Numbered from the stretch's first letter, positions 36,946-49,830 are shown. The stretch is 64,000 nt of DNA from Iris pallida (GCA_029216955.1 JANAVB010015600.1:31596554-31660553), one strand, 5' to 3'. A program made the numbers and translations. The notes: a model not told the origin generated them from the sequence alone.

Positions 36946-39823
36946 CTAATCCATTAACCCTGATCCATTCTTCCCTAACCTAACTATTTACTATTAATAA
37001 CAATGTTAATAAATAGTATTAATGGCATTAGCTGCAAAGTTAATTGAAAGGGGTTCACCTGATGTGTTCACTCCCAAATGTTCCAAGCAAAAAAAATTTG
37101 AAGAGAGGGGAAAGCTTCTGACGTTGTTCCCAACATCCTAATCCCTAATATGAAAAGGGAATAAGAGAGAAGTGGTCTCTAAGCTGACCCAAGGAAATCG
37201 AAGACGTTGTTCCCATCAACACCTCATAAATCCCAAATTGAGTGAGAGAGACAAAAGGAAGAGAGGCTCACCGAAGGGTTCTCGGCAGGGCAGCTGGGCT
37301 CGCCAGTGGGAACTCTGGTCGACGGTGCCGGGGTTCACAATGGCGGGCCTCGAGTACACGACGGCGCACTGGGGAACGTGCTCGCGCGACGGATCACCGG
37401 GGGCAGCCCATCGTGGAGGCGTCCAGCTATGGGCGGCACCAGCCTCGAAAATCGCCGAGGTAGAGCAAAGCGTCAGATCTGGCGCGGGCGGCTGTGGTGG
37501 TGGAAGGCGCGGGTCAAAGGTGATGGTCTCTCTTTCCTTCTCAATTTTTTTGTGATGGTGGTTTGTGGTGGTTGACGGGGTGGACGGTCGGATAGCCGCG
37601 GTGGCGGTGGCGGTGGCGGTGTGTTTGGGTGTGGTCGATGTTGGAATGGTTGTGTGTGGTGGTTGTGTTGATGTGGCATTGGCTGAGGTAGGCTTGGGGA
37701 GTTGGGGTGTGCTGGTAGTGTGATGCCATAGTGGCGGGGCAAGGCAATAATAGTGTGGTGGTCAGAACTAACACGAAAGTGGGGGCTTCAGAGCTCCGAC
37801 AATGCCGGGGTGGCCAGGGCAGGGAAAACAGGGCGTGGTCGACTGTTTGGGGAGAATGCTGGTGGCTACAGGAGTTTAAGTTTAGGAAATTTTTTGATGT
37901 AGAATATTGGGAGTGTCCAATATTTATAGGGTAGGGTAGAAAACCCTATTGTCAAAAATGTAAAATAATAGGTAGGAAAAATTAGTAGAAATTATTGGCA
38001 ACTAATTCCAACACGAACCACTAATAATTAGATTAATTAATACTAATTAATCACTAGCTATTAATAATTTGGGTTATTTACACTAACTACCCCTATGTTT
38101 TTGATTTATAACACGGGGTACCCCTGATTTAAACTATTTACACTAACTACCCCTCCCTTTAGAAAACGTAGGGGTTAGTGTTATAATTTTTTATTTTTCC
38201 TTAAAGTAGGGGTACCCCGTGTAATAAACCAAAAACATAGGGGTAGTTAGTGTAAATAGTTTAAAAGTAGGGGTACCCCGTGTTATAAATCAAAAACATA
38301 GGGGTAGTTAGTGTAAATAACCCTAATAATTTAGATATTACAACTAGTTAATTTATTAGCTAATTACAATTTATCTACCACTATCAATCCCTACGTAAAC
38401 TCGAAAGACCTAACTCACGATCTTAGTCCAAACTTGGTAGGCTAGAAGACCGAATTGGTCTTAGCCAGATACGAGGGAAAATTGAATAACCTGCAATCAT
38501 TATAACTATAGGATTTCAAAATAAATATTTTATAGTAAATAAATCATATTTAATTAAAAATAATATTTGACAAATTATTTCGTATATAAAAGAAATATTT
38601 ATATCAGATGAAAATTCTAGACAGGAAATCATCTAACTAGCATAATAGTTTTTCAAGTCGATGACTCAATACTGATAGCATATTACAATTGAAAATATTT
38701 CATATTAAAATTCCCGTTTTCAAAGACTTGAAAAAATTCAGAGAACAGAAATTACAAAATTTTAAATAATCCAATATTTCAGTTAACGGAGGTTATAAAA
38801 TGATAATGCTACTAAATACTGTTCACGCTTTGCAATCAGTTTCATATATTAAAATGTTCATTCCTTGGCATGGTCATGGACAACTTGTGCACAAGTTTCG
38901 CTTTCCTCGAAACTATATTCTAGGAACCTGGAACCGAATCGACCTAGGGGAAATATGAGTCGTGCTTCGGCACGAGGCATTTCGAGACTTCAAACGGGCT
39001 TGCAACCTGGATTAAAGGTGCGTCGTAATGCCATTGATAACTGTTCCTTGTGGTGGCGAACACCAATGACCGCATATAAGATGGTAGCATGCTCACTTAT
39101 GGTCTTATGCAGGTGAAAATTATAATCTTTGTTTTATATAGAGATTAGCACGGTCGTGGTAAGAATTGGGATAAACTGTTATGCTTTACTGTATGCTTTT
39201 ACTGTTTTAGAGAAGGTTATCAATATGAACTGAATTCATTTAGTTCTGAATAGAAAGAAAACTCCAATGCAAGCTACCTTAATAATCAGGGTCGGTTTAG
39301 ACGAGTGGGTTCATCCCGCTCACTAGTGCATTCCCAAGTGTACTAATCCCCCAACCCCACAGGTGACGAAGACTCTGGTGGTGCACGGTGCTAGGCCAAA
39401 GCTGAAGTTTGTGGAAGCATTTTGAAGCTCTGCCTATTTCAAAGTATTTTGAAGCTAATTCATCGAAAGCATTCAATGTATAAAGGGTGAATGTATGGGA
39501 CGACAAAAATTAGTTCAGACATCTTGTCGAGTATTTTTTTCATTTCAATCAATGTAGCCGCAATGACATATCCGATGTAATTATGAATTGTACTTCCTTG
39601 CAAGCTATGAATGAAATCATATTTCTATCTTCCAATGCCGCCTGTTCAATTACTCTGTGATTTATGAAGTTTCAACTTGATGTTTCAAATAATTGATCAA
39701 ATGTAATGTTTTTGCCTTGTATGAGTGCAACTCTAAACTCATACAACATCACGTCCTAGAGAGGACGATCGATTCGGCATAATCGATGTGAGGACGAATG
39801 GTTTGTCGAATCGGAGCATGACA
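36946..39823 (+). repeat. V 5' LTR, right part
   Basis: The segment lies between the end of W and an initiator-Met primer-binding site at 39827, and ends GGAGCATGACA, so it is read as the 3' part of an LTR interrupted by W. CTAAT (36946-36950) is the expected W target duplication, but its left partner is out of the window. Inside are a GC- and GT-rich stretch (about 37270-37760), a MITE (38071-38323) and AT-rich DNA. The short ORFs at 37172-37742 have no recognisable domain and read through low-complexity DNA. Confidence 0.6.
38071..38323. mobile_element. Mutator-like MITE (253 bp) with long inverted repeats
   Basis: The two ends are inverted repeats with at least 55 perfectly matching bases (38071-38125 and 38269-38323), starting GGGTTATTTACACTAACTAC, and the match continues imperfectly inward to about 86 bases. 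It is flanked by the perfect 9-base duplication TAATAATTT (38062-38070 and 38324-38332), the size made by Mutator-like transposases. The TATTTACACTAACTACCCC unit recurs inside each arm, about 60 bases in. No coding capacity. The transcript would fold into a long hairpin. Confidence 0.88.
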
Positions 39824-39826
39824 AAT

Positions 39827-39838
39827 TGGTATCAGAGC
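39827..39838 (+). promoter_or_regulatory. V primer-binding site, initiator tRNA-Met type
   Basis: TGGTATCAGAGC is complementary to the 3' end of plant initiator tRNA-Met and lies three bases after the LTR end. It is the only classical primer site in the window. Confidence 0.9.
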
Positions 39839-40090
39839 ACAGTTAAGTTTTCTCGAATTTTTGAAAAATATTTCATTTGGAATGTTCATTACGATTGCTC
39901 GGTTGAATGCTTGTCGACATGCTGCATAAAATAAAAGTTCCATACATGTAAGCTCGTAGATATTTGAAAATACTAACGGGTTTACTTTGTTTTATAGGAA
40001 TGATTAAGAAAATAGAAATAATTCCGCCACAACAACCAACGCTGTGGATAGTTCGTCTAGTTCGAAGGTGCTAGCCCTAGCGAGACTACA

Positions 40091-41487
40091 ATGGAGAAAA
40101 TGTTGTGCTTGATAGAGCAGCAGCAACAGCTTCAGATGCAAATCCAAGCCCAATTTGGTGTGCAACAGAAGCAAATGGACGACCTAACGCAGATCGTAAG
40201 CATATGGTGGCCACCACCAACGCAACGGTCGTGGCATATGAAGAGAGGGAAGATGTTCAAGAAGAAGTAGAGGAAGAAATTCAACAATAAACGATGAATT
40301 CTTCTTCCTTGTTTAAAGCAACGGAGTTTCAGAAGATGAACCCGCCTAAGTTTAATGGTCGAGAAGCGCCTGATGTGATCGTGGGATGGCTCATGGAGAT
40401 TGAGGACTTACTTAATCTTCTCTACCTCGAAGGGTCCCAGAAGGTAGCATGTGCGGCCTTACAACTGCAATTGAGGGCCTATGACTGGTGGCGGCGAAGA
40501 AACATAAAACTATGAAACCGACCCCAACACCAAAATTTCTTTAAAAACGTTGAAGGAAGATTTTTTGAACAGTATGTTCCTCGGCCGTCCGTCGATAGAA
40601 AGGGGACGAGTTCATGATGTTGAGACAAGAGAATATGTCTATTGAAGATTATGACGCATGCTTCTTAAAACTTGCAAAATTTGTCGATTCCATCCTGCCC
40701 AAAAAAGAAGAATGGTGCAAACATTTTCAATAGGATCTAAATGATGAATTGCGTAAGGACGTCATGAATCAGTGATGCCAAACTTATCGTGATTCCTATA
40801 AAGCCGCACTTGATAGCGAGCAGATCTTTGACCGTATGTCACAACGAGTTGTGCTAGTCGTCCGTAATAATTTTAACAAGCATCCTAACGACGCGGGAGG
40901 CTCGGGATTAGTAAAGCATTTGGACATAGGGCAGTCGATTGCCGAGTAGGATGCTTTCAATGTGGTCGGCAGGACCACAAGACTCAGGAATGCCAGACGG
41001 GGAGGGTGAATCAATACCCTCCAAAGAACGTTCCGAATCAATGTCCGCCGAGGAATGTTCTGAATCAGAATAGAGCGCCTCCACTACAAGCGCAAATGCG
41101 GTGTCAGTAAACCCGCCAATCATGCCATGGAGCACAAGACCGAGTCTATGCATTGACTCGAGACGAGGCATTCGAGTCCGATGCTATTGTAATAGGTATA
41201 TTAATCTATAAAATACATGCTCGAGTACTATTCGATTCGGGTGCAATGCATAGTTTTATATCTGCAAATTTTGCTAAAAGATAATTAGCCATGCAATCGC
41301 TAGATATGAACATCAGTGTTAGCACTCCATTGGGAGTCAATATGCCTGCAAACTTTATTTGTAGGAACGGCCAAATTTGCATCGAGTAGAAATCTATCCT
41401 TGGAAGTCATCATACTAGACATCAAAAGTACGACATAATCCTGGGCATGGATTGGTTGGGCGCCTACCATGCACGATTGAGTGCACG
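40091..41487 (+). pseudogene. V gag-protease remnant
   Basis: The reading starts MEKMLCLIEQQQQ at 40091, shifts frame, and gives a gag capsid piece at 40294-40515 (MNPPKFNGREAPDVIVGWL, then EIEDLLN). Further pieces are SIEDYDACFLKLAKF (about 40640-40690), an intact zinc knuckle CFQCGRQDHKTQEC (40952-40993) and an aspartic protease (about 41150-41487) with ARVLFDSGAMHSF and GMDWLGAYHA. Several stops and frameshifts separate these parts. The sequence runs into the N gap, so whether RT and integrase followed is not visible. The gag/protease style is that of Tekay-type chromoviruses. Confidence 0.8.
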
Positions 41488-41500
41488 NNNNNNNNNNNNN
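41488..41500. other. Assembly gap (13 N)
   Basis: Thirteen Ns join the V protease to a point 807 bases inside the X LTR (41501 corresponds to 11374). Neither side has an insertion signature here. Confidence 0.99.
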
Positions 41501-43976
41501 CTACCTTTAATTAATCCCTCGTCCTACAGCAGCTTTCTGATGCCGCGACTCCCCGATCGTCTCTCCGCCACCTCTCCATCGCGGCAACCTCCGCCACTGC
41601 CATCATCACCTCTGACTTCACCCCCACCATCACCGTCACCACCACTACCGAAGCCCTCGCCAAACCCATCGGCGCCAACAACTTTGCCAACGCCACAACC
41701 ATCACCAACATCGTCATCATCTCCACCACTCCCCGGCCATCTCTTCTATGCTACCACCACACCTCCATAACCACCGCTACCCGCACCCAATCCGCCACCG
41801 GCCGTCCCGCTGGAAAAATCGTAAGTCACCACCATGGTCACCCCAGACCCGTCGCCACTGTGTCCTCACCCTCTCCTCCGAATCCATCACCACCGCCACC
41901 ACCAGAAATAAGAGAAGGGGAAGAAACTCTCATCTCGGCCCGCGAGATTCGGCGTTCCCGCACCACCGCCGAGGAGTCGCCGGCGTGCGCGCCGACACCG
42001 CTGGGCATCTCCGACGCTGCGCCAGACAGCGTGGACCCCTGCCGTGCTGGAGCTCCGCCGCGCCCTCCGAGTTCTTCGCCTCCCCCGGCCGTACAGTCGC
42101 CTCACCCTCTCTCCTTCCTCCAGCGCCTCCGACTTCCCGCGGCCGTCGCCCCACTCCGGCGAGGAACTGATCCGCCGATGCCACATCTCGGCGTCTTTCG
42201 ACCGCCAGCGTCCACCGCCTTCACAAAACCTCGGTCGCCGCTTCCGCCGCCAGGAGAACGCCGCCCAAACCCTGGCGCACGACCGCCCCCCTTCCGCGCT
42301 CGCCACCGCGTCTCCGTTCCAGCCCAGCCGCCACGGTCTTCCGCCTACGGCGCTTCGTCGTCGACGAGCCGGCCGAACCACGGGAAGCCCTTCTTCCCCT
42401 CGACTTTCCTTTTCCCAAAAAGCTACTTACTCTCTCTCTCTCCCTCTATTTCTCTTGTTTCTTAAAAGAGCAGGACTCTTAATACTATTATAAATATTAT
42501 TAGTATTATTAGTATTATTATTATTAGTAGTAATATTAATACTGTTATTATCGTTATTATATATTATTATTATTATTATTATTATTATATTATTATATTG
42601 TTATGATATGGGTATTGTTACTTATTAATAATAATAGTGTTTTTAATGTATGTATTATTGTGGAAATCGTCAGAAAAATATTATTATATTATTTTCAGCT
42701 AACTTCAAGGGATATTTCAAAATTATAAAAAGATTTCTAGTATTTTAAATAATTATCAAAAAAAAATTTTACTATTAAAATACAGACTAGAAATCCTATT
42801 TTAGCCTAAATCGATTATATTTCAAATAGTTGCCAAAATTATCTTTACTAATATGGTTTCAAGTTTATACGTATTTTCCAAAAATAATATATGTAATTCT
42901 TTGCATAAATTTCCTCACTTATCTTATCTTGTTCGTAACTGATCATCGTTCCTATTTTCTTAAATTTTGGACTCTTGCACATCGGCTATTGGCAAACATG
43001 ACTTGTCGGATCATCGCACCACACTCGGCGACACACCAGGCAAGATACCTTACCATTATACTGTTTATTTTTAGTTGTATTTTATTACATATTACTGTTC
43101 ATTTATTTCTAGTTCTTGATTACTGTCTGCTCAGTGATATTAGTTGTACCTTATTATTTATCCTTTGATTGCATATGGACCTAGAGTTAAGGGACTACCA
43201 CTAGTTTAGTGTATTACATAAACTTTGACACTGATGTGCCACGAGATGTGTGAGTTGTGAGTAGCATATAGCCTACGGACTTGCGTGTTGGCTGATCACT
43301 GATGCGTACAGGATGTGCGTTAGGTCTAACTGTCAATATTTGTATGTTAGAAGACTTGACGGTTAGTAGTACATGGTCGTGGATGCGATAGGATAGGTAC
43401 ATTAGGTAGGAAGAACATTTCCTTGTCGTATGGGCTTCGATTGCACTTCCCTTGTAACCCGAAAGCTCCGCTGGAGATACGGGTATGTTGAGCCTCTCAG
43501 GTTGGCCACTGTCGTTTTTGAACGTCATGCGCTTAGGTCACTGGTGCCCAAGAGGGGACTATACAAGATCCCATTTACAGCCAGGACTCATGCGACGAAA
43601 GGTTTGTTCTCAACTGCATGTTCACTTTAGTATGGTTAGATTACCTTATTGTCTTGTCAATTTTATGATTGTGGCATATTTATTTAGTATTTATATGGCA
43701 TGTTTATTGTAGCTTGTTACGTCCCTCTGAAGACCTGGTTATCTCGCTAGGTGTGTGTGTTCTTGTATTTCGCAGGTGTTCTAGCCGTGGCCATGATCGT
43801 CACTATTTCTTCGAAGATGATTGCACTTTGATCATTTTTGCTTCGCTCGCCAAACTCTTTCTTTTATTATGTATTTCCTTTCATAGTTGGTAGTGGATTT
43901 GTCTCCGTCCAACGATTGTATACATGACAAATTCAAAGTTGCTTTTATATCATTATTATCTTTGTGGATGAGATTT
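41501..43976 (+). repeat. X 5' LTR, main part (start lost at gap)
   Basis: Aligns with 11374-13918 of the X 3' LTR with scattered substitutions and indels, and has a shorter TTA array. It ends in GATTT (43972-43976), the duplication made when U inserted. The rest of this LTR, with the other GATTT, is at 7451-7574. The GC-rich leader (about 41540-42400) gives Pro-rich ORFs on both strands that are not conserved in frame between the two copies. Confidence 0.88.
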
Positions 43977-44042
43977 TGTAGCTCCCCTTCCCAAAAATCT
44001 TAATTATTTTTTTATTATTTATTTAATTTAAATTGTGATTTT
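43977..44042 (+). mobile_element. First 66 bases of solo LTR U
   Basis: Begins TGTAGCTCCCCTTCCC directly after GATTT. With the 3' end at 7450, also followed by GATTT, it defines U as an LTR with TGT...ACA termini. The same first 15 bases recur at 44043, where Y begins. Confidence 0.7.
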
Positions 44043-47000
44043 TGTAGCTCCCCTTCCAGATGAGGGTAATTTTGAAATTTTCTAATTATAATTATTAATT
44101 ATTGATATTTGATTCACAATATGATTTTTAGTGATTTTTAATAATTTTTAAACTATTTAAGAATTGGTTTAAGTCATGACTTGTGATTTTGATGTGCTGC
44201 TAGAGAAACCTGAGAGACTGCATGACCTAGAGCCTAACCATATCATTATGATGACTTAATTATCATTTTTAGCCTAGGGTAATTTGGTCATTTTGACTTA
44301 TTTGAATTATTTTAGTGATTTGTTGAATTGGTGAATTCTAGTTTGACTTTGACTTGTTGAGTCCTAGTGGACTAGCCTAGAACCTAACCCTAGCCATGGT
44401 GACCCTAGCCTAACTTAGGTTAACCTACTTTTAGTCATTAGAGACTAATTTTGGAATAGGAGGATTAGTTGAGTGAAATCATTTCATGATTTATGGTTTA
44501 ATGAAATGACTTATGATTTCATGACTTAATGACTTATGACTTGGCCCATGGCCCATAACTAGAAGCCCTAACCCTAACCAAACCCTAAATAACCAGCCAC
44601 ATAGGATCCCCACCCTATTTAAACACTTATTCATTAGGGTTGCCTTTTTATCATTCCTACACTTGGAGAAAAGAGAGGTATTCTTCCCCCTTCCAAAAAT
44701 TCCTATTTATTCATTTGATCTCCTTTTTCATCCTAGTCTTTTGCATTAGGTTCTAATTTTTGTATATTTAATATTTCTGGAGGTTAATCTCAGTTTTGGG
44801 CTCAATTGGAGCATTTGGCCATCAAGAGGAACACCCCCCATTTGGAGCTTTTCTTGCAATTTGCACCTATAGGTAAAATTCCTCAAATTGATTTAAAATT
44901 CAGTTTTCTTTGCATGTAGGGCTAGATCTAGGAGTCACCTAACTGTCCCTAGAAATTTGGCACAATTCGTGTCAGTTTCGTGTCCGTATCGGACACGTAT
45001 CCTTTTGATAGTCTAGGTGTTTGATGTAATGCCTCAACCAACGTTTTGTTCTGATTTTTGAAATGTAAATGAATGAAATCTTAGCTCTAGGGCTTGCTTA
45101 ATGATTTTTGTTATTAATTCCTAATTTTTGAGTCGTGTCGTGTCCACACGGGGACACGAACATGCTGTCTGTGCACTGTGCACTGTGTCCTGCATCACGG
45201 GGTCTATTTCTTCGACACAGGACACGTGGACACCCAAATTTTGCGTGAGTGTTGGGGCAGTGACTGCCACCATGCTCCCAAAATTTGGGAGCATCTCGTT
45301 TTGTGTGCGAGGAGAAATCCTTCTCGCACTGGTCGCACGGGCCGCGCGCGAGCTGCTGTGCGCGCTCATTTATCCGTACTGACACGCACTTTTATATTGG
45401 ACACGGGGACACGGGGATACAGTACAGGGCCATGGACACGTAGCCCTATATGGGGCGAACACGTGGGCACGAGCACGAGTCGTGTCGTGTCCTGTGTCGT
45501 GTCCTAGGGCGACACACACGCGTGCACGATGCTGCGTGCCTGTGCAGTCTGTGCGTGTTTTGGGGCTTCGACACGCCGTGTCCGGCCCTAGGGTGACACG
45601 AAAGTATTCCTGGGGACACGTGCACATGTGTTTGATGATTACCAACCAATTAAATTTTATTTTATCATGTTTTGATACACGAATGTGGATTTCCCATTTT
45701 CAACTGATACACACTTCAGTTTCAGTTTTCCTGAGATTAGGTTCCTTCAATTGATTTTAAATGATGTTTAAATCACTGAATTGATTTCCACATATATTAG
45801 TTCAGCTAGATAGGTTTGGTTGTGATGGGTGTTTAGAGTTGGGAATTTCGTTTTAGGTGGACTGGGTAATAGGTAGGCTGTGTTTGAATGAACTGTCAAA
45901 TAGGACTGTTCATTTATTTCCTGAGAATCAATTTCCCATGGATACATCACTCATTCTGAGATTTAATCAAATTCCAGTTTTTTGCTACCAATTCCTGTGT
46001 CACACACTGCAGTTTTAAATTTCTGAGATTTGATTCCCTGTTAAACTATTTTAATTGATGTTTAATCGCCACGAATTGATTCCTACATGTGTAATATATA
46101 CTGTATGTTGGGTTTTACATGTTAGATTCGAGTTTTTGCTCTTGAATGGGATTTTGATTTTGGGATGGACTGTTGCATTGTAGACTGTTTTCTGAGATTG
46201 AACACAGGCATTTACTTGCCAACTTCATGTTTGGCACACCCTATAGCCTTGTACACTAGCAAACATCCACCCTACCCACTGTCAGTTTAGACACACCCAA
46301 ATCTGAGAATTCGTGCACTGTGTTCCCTGTTTTAAACCTGAATACACACATCCTGAAAACTGATTTCTAGGTTGGGGATTACTGGATTGTTAATATAGGT
46401 TGTTTGGGTCTGTTCTCAGATTTCTGAGGCTGAGAATAGGGATTATGTGTAGGTGGTTTTCTCCACACCATCTTGACCTGTCCACACGTGGACCTGAGTC
46501 CAGTCTCTACATCCCTTCAATTGTCCTGCATTCCAAAATGAGCCCTGCAAATATTGAACATGTCCTGCATTGCATTCATTTCATAAGCTATTCACTGCAT
46601 GTTTCAGTTCACACACTATGGCCTTACCATTAACTCACTATACCTTTGGCTAATATCCTAGATTGTATAAATTCAGTCATGCCTATATGCAATTGTTCAG
46701 TCTTCCTTAACAGTTTAGGCAGTGTAAATTAGAGATAGGTGAGTTGTGGCATACTTGTATAGATAGAGGTCATTTAGGCCACCCTATTTATATGTATACA
46801 TATATTAGGTAACCTATATGTTGTACATTTATAATTATATTTACTTGGGAGGTATAGATGCAAGTATGTATAAATATATGTATATATATATATAGGTATT
46901 CTATAAAATATATCAATGTGTGTGTACTAATATTATATGGGTATATATAATGTATATGGGATATGCATATGTAGCCTATATATATATGTGTATGATAACT

Positions 47001-48779
47001 ATATTAACATAGTATAATATACAATATGTATGAAATGTGATATGGCCTACATGGCACATAGCCTATGGGATGTACCCTATGTGATACAGCCTATGTATAT
47101 GGCTTGAATGCCAGTGTGGGTGTGCAGTTGGCTTGTACAGCCTAGAAATTGGGTGTGCTTGCTAGAATAGGCTGGTTAGGCCTAGTGGGACTTGTTTGGA
47201 GTAAGTTAGACCTTGTTGACTTAGTTTGACTAGTCTAGGTTGACTGGAGTGGACCAAAAGTCAACATTAGTCTGGATGTGACCAATTGACCTAGTTTGAC
47301 TAGAGTATTGACTTGAGTTGACCCAGAGTTGACCAAGTTTGACCTGGACCTAGTTTGACCTAGACAGTTGACCAGATTTGACTTAGAGTTGACTTTGACC
47401 TAGATTGACCTAGAATTATGTAGTTTGCATCGTAGACTTCATTTACCTTGTTTTAAACATATTATAACCTGTATTGTTCAATTTAGGAAATTGTGACTCC
47501 GGTGCAGACATCTAACATTACACTACTCTTTTCAGAGTATTAGGCGAGTACATTCTCTGATAGTTCTCTCATTTATTTGTCAGTTACTGTATTTCAGTTC
47601 TATTTAGTTTTATGTGATTCTCTGATACCACACATATGGATATTTCTGGATTCATGTATGCACACACTCACCATATTATCTGGCCTCTATTACTGGAATC
47701 ACTGGAATCATTCTGGAATCTATTTCTGAATCATCATATTTTGGCTGGACTCATCTCGATTCTCGTGTCGAATTCTGGATTCATTTGTTTACGGGGCGGG
47801 GAAATATTGAGTAAGACATGTAGACATATCCCAAATCTGGAATCTCCAACTGGAATCTACAGGAAGCATAGCCATCTCTCGCCTGATCAGTGAGAGGTGT
47901 GCCTGATTACCCACACCGTTTACATGTCGATCTCGGTATTTTAAAACACACTATTAGATTAGCTGGACTCACCTGGATTCTTGATCACTACCTAGAATCA
48001 TCTGGTACTGGATTCATCTTGTATTAGATTCATCTCGTATTGGATTTATAGCAGTTTACACTTGTTTTACATTTACTGCCTGGACTTATCATGTTACTTT
48101 AGTTCAGCTAGATTTATTTACAGTCGTCATTGCCATCATTCTTCTCTTGTTTAGTTACTTTACTTTCCTTGTATCTTACTGTTTCTCTATACCATCACCT
48201 GTATATAAACTGCCATATTCATCAATAAAACTGTCTATAACTACTTTATAGTTCCCTGTCATTTACTTGGGTTTTCTTGATGAGTTGTACTCGTTCCTGT
48301 CCTGACTGGACCTGTTAAAAATTTTACAGTACTGCCCTGAGGACACATGCCTACATATTACTATGGAGATGGTTTAGCTACCTATGGCCCCGACACTCAG
48401 GAGTGATTGGGAGATTAGCTAGTTGTTGTTCAGCTTTTATGTTTAGAACTTGAGTTGTATGTAGTGAGTTTGTGTTTGAGATTGTAGTTGAGATTTGTAG
48501 TTGAATTTTCTGAGTTTATATTTTTAGTTGTTGGATTTTATTCTGTTATTCAGCCTTTAGTTATATCTTCTGTGATATCTTATCGTCCTTAGACTGTGAT
48601 TGAGTTACACTGTATCTTATACTTGTCCTCCGTTCGGAGTTGATCATGATAAGTACATTATATACTGCATGAGTTGATGGTTAGTTAGAGACTTAGAACA
48701 GCGTTCTACCGCCGACACTGCGGCATAGGCTGGGCACTGTTACGTACTCGTACCCTCACAGTGGGTGCGGGTCGTGACA
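44043..48779 (+). repeat. Y 5' LTR (4737 bp)
   Basis: Ends GGGTCGTGACA and is collinear with 1-4326 and 61457-64000. Its first 15 bases (TGTAGCTCCCCTTCC) differ from the 3' LTR start (TGTAACACCCAGTTTTCC), and from AGATGAGGG onward the two agree. TATA-like box 44616-44623, TTGAC array 47215-47413, AATAAA 48224-48229, and a GACAC-rich block about 44960-45620. Confidence 0.9.
47215..47413 (+). repeat. TTGAC-rich array in Y 5' LTR
   Basis: Counterpart of 2764-2970, nearly identical in core order. Confidence 0.7.
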
Positions 48780-49045
48780 CATTTTTAGTAGTGGCTCATG
48801 CAGGTCGAGAGTCGCATTAGTGCGATATCGTGGTAGTACGGCGACTTAGTTGTACTGCCGCGAGCCTGCGATAGGATTGAGAGATAGGCTTTAACGGATA
48901 GGTACTCAATCACAGTTAGGAAAAATTTTGCTTTAATTCATGCCATCTACATATCTTACTGATTGTCTTCTTTGAAATAAACTGTCCTCCTTTGATTTTA
49001 TCGATTCCTGCTCAGTATTGACTTCCTTTTCGATCTGTCTTCAGG
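48780..49045 (+). promoter_or_regulatory. Y leader: primer-position block and acceptor-like site
   Basis: Begins CATTTTTAGTAGTGGCTCAT then GCAGGTCGAG, the block shared with W, X and Z. It ends TCTGTCTTCAG/G directly before the gag ATG at 49046. The same TGTCTTCAGG-ATGG join is present at the W gag start. Confidence 0.55.
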
Positions 49046-49057
49046 ATGGTGGAGACA
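49046..49057 (+). pseudogene. First four codons of Y gag, cut by Z
   Basis: ATG GTG GAG ACA (MVET) followed by the Z LTR. The frame resumes exactly after the second AGACA at 59960. W gag starts with the same four residues, which supports this start. Confidence 0.85.
49053..49057. other. Target-site duplication AGACA (left) of Z
   Basis: AGACA before TGTAATGCC, repeated at 59955-59959 after the other LTR. Confidence 0.95.
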
Positions 49058-49830
49058 TGTAATGCCTATAGTTCGTATTACGTATCTTGGTATACGTGTA
49101 CGTATTCTTGACTCGTATTGCGTATTTTCCTGCATGGTTATTTTGGCGTGTCATTGGATATGGCATAGCTTGGTTCGGCTTAGCTTGGTTTGGTTTGCTT
49201 TTGGGTTCATCATGAACCAAAAGAAAACCCCCACCTACCACCACCACCCTCATTTATATTTCCACCTAACTCTCTCTCTCTTCATTTTATTCTTCTCCTT
49301 CACTTCTTCTTCTCCACTATTTACTCTTCCACCTACCAGGAAAGAGAGCTAGGCAAGTGCAAACTTGCTTCATGATGGATCTCATGTTTTATTGTTCCAT
49401 TATCTTCCTTACTAGATTCTAAGCCTCTTTAGAACTGGAAGTTTTCGATTTTAATGGTTATATTTTTGTAGATCTAAGTTTTAAGTTCCTTCATGTTTAG
49501 TTTTTTGGGTTTTGATCTCTAAAAACTTGGTATTTCTAAAAACTAGTGGTTCCATGTTGTAGAGAATTCAATTTCATGCAGTTTTGGCTTTTGTTTCGCT
49601 TGATTTCGACTTCGGATGAGGAAGTTATGGCCATGGCAAGTTTTCGAAACTTTCATGGCTGAACTTGTTGTTTGGGACGATGAACCCCATGTGCCGGGAA
49701 CCTCATGCGCCAGGGAGGCCATGCGCCGGGAGGCCATGCGCCGTGAAATCTCGGCAACGCATCCCTTAACTCCGAGCGTGTCATGCGCGTAGGTTCCCTA
49801 CGCGCATGTACTGAAGACGCAATGTGAGTT

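Noticed and set aside
37172..37742. Gene-like ORFs in the GC-rich part of the V LTR
   Set aside because: Overlapping frames on both strands, low complexity, no recognisable domain; best read as LTR leader.
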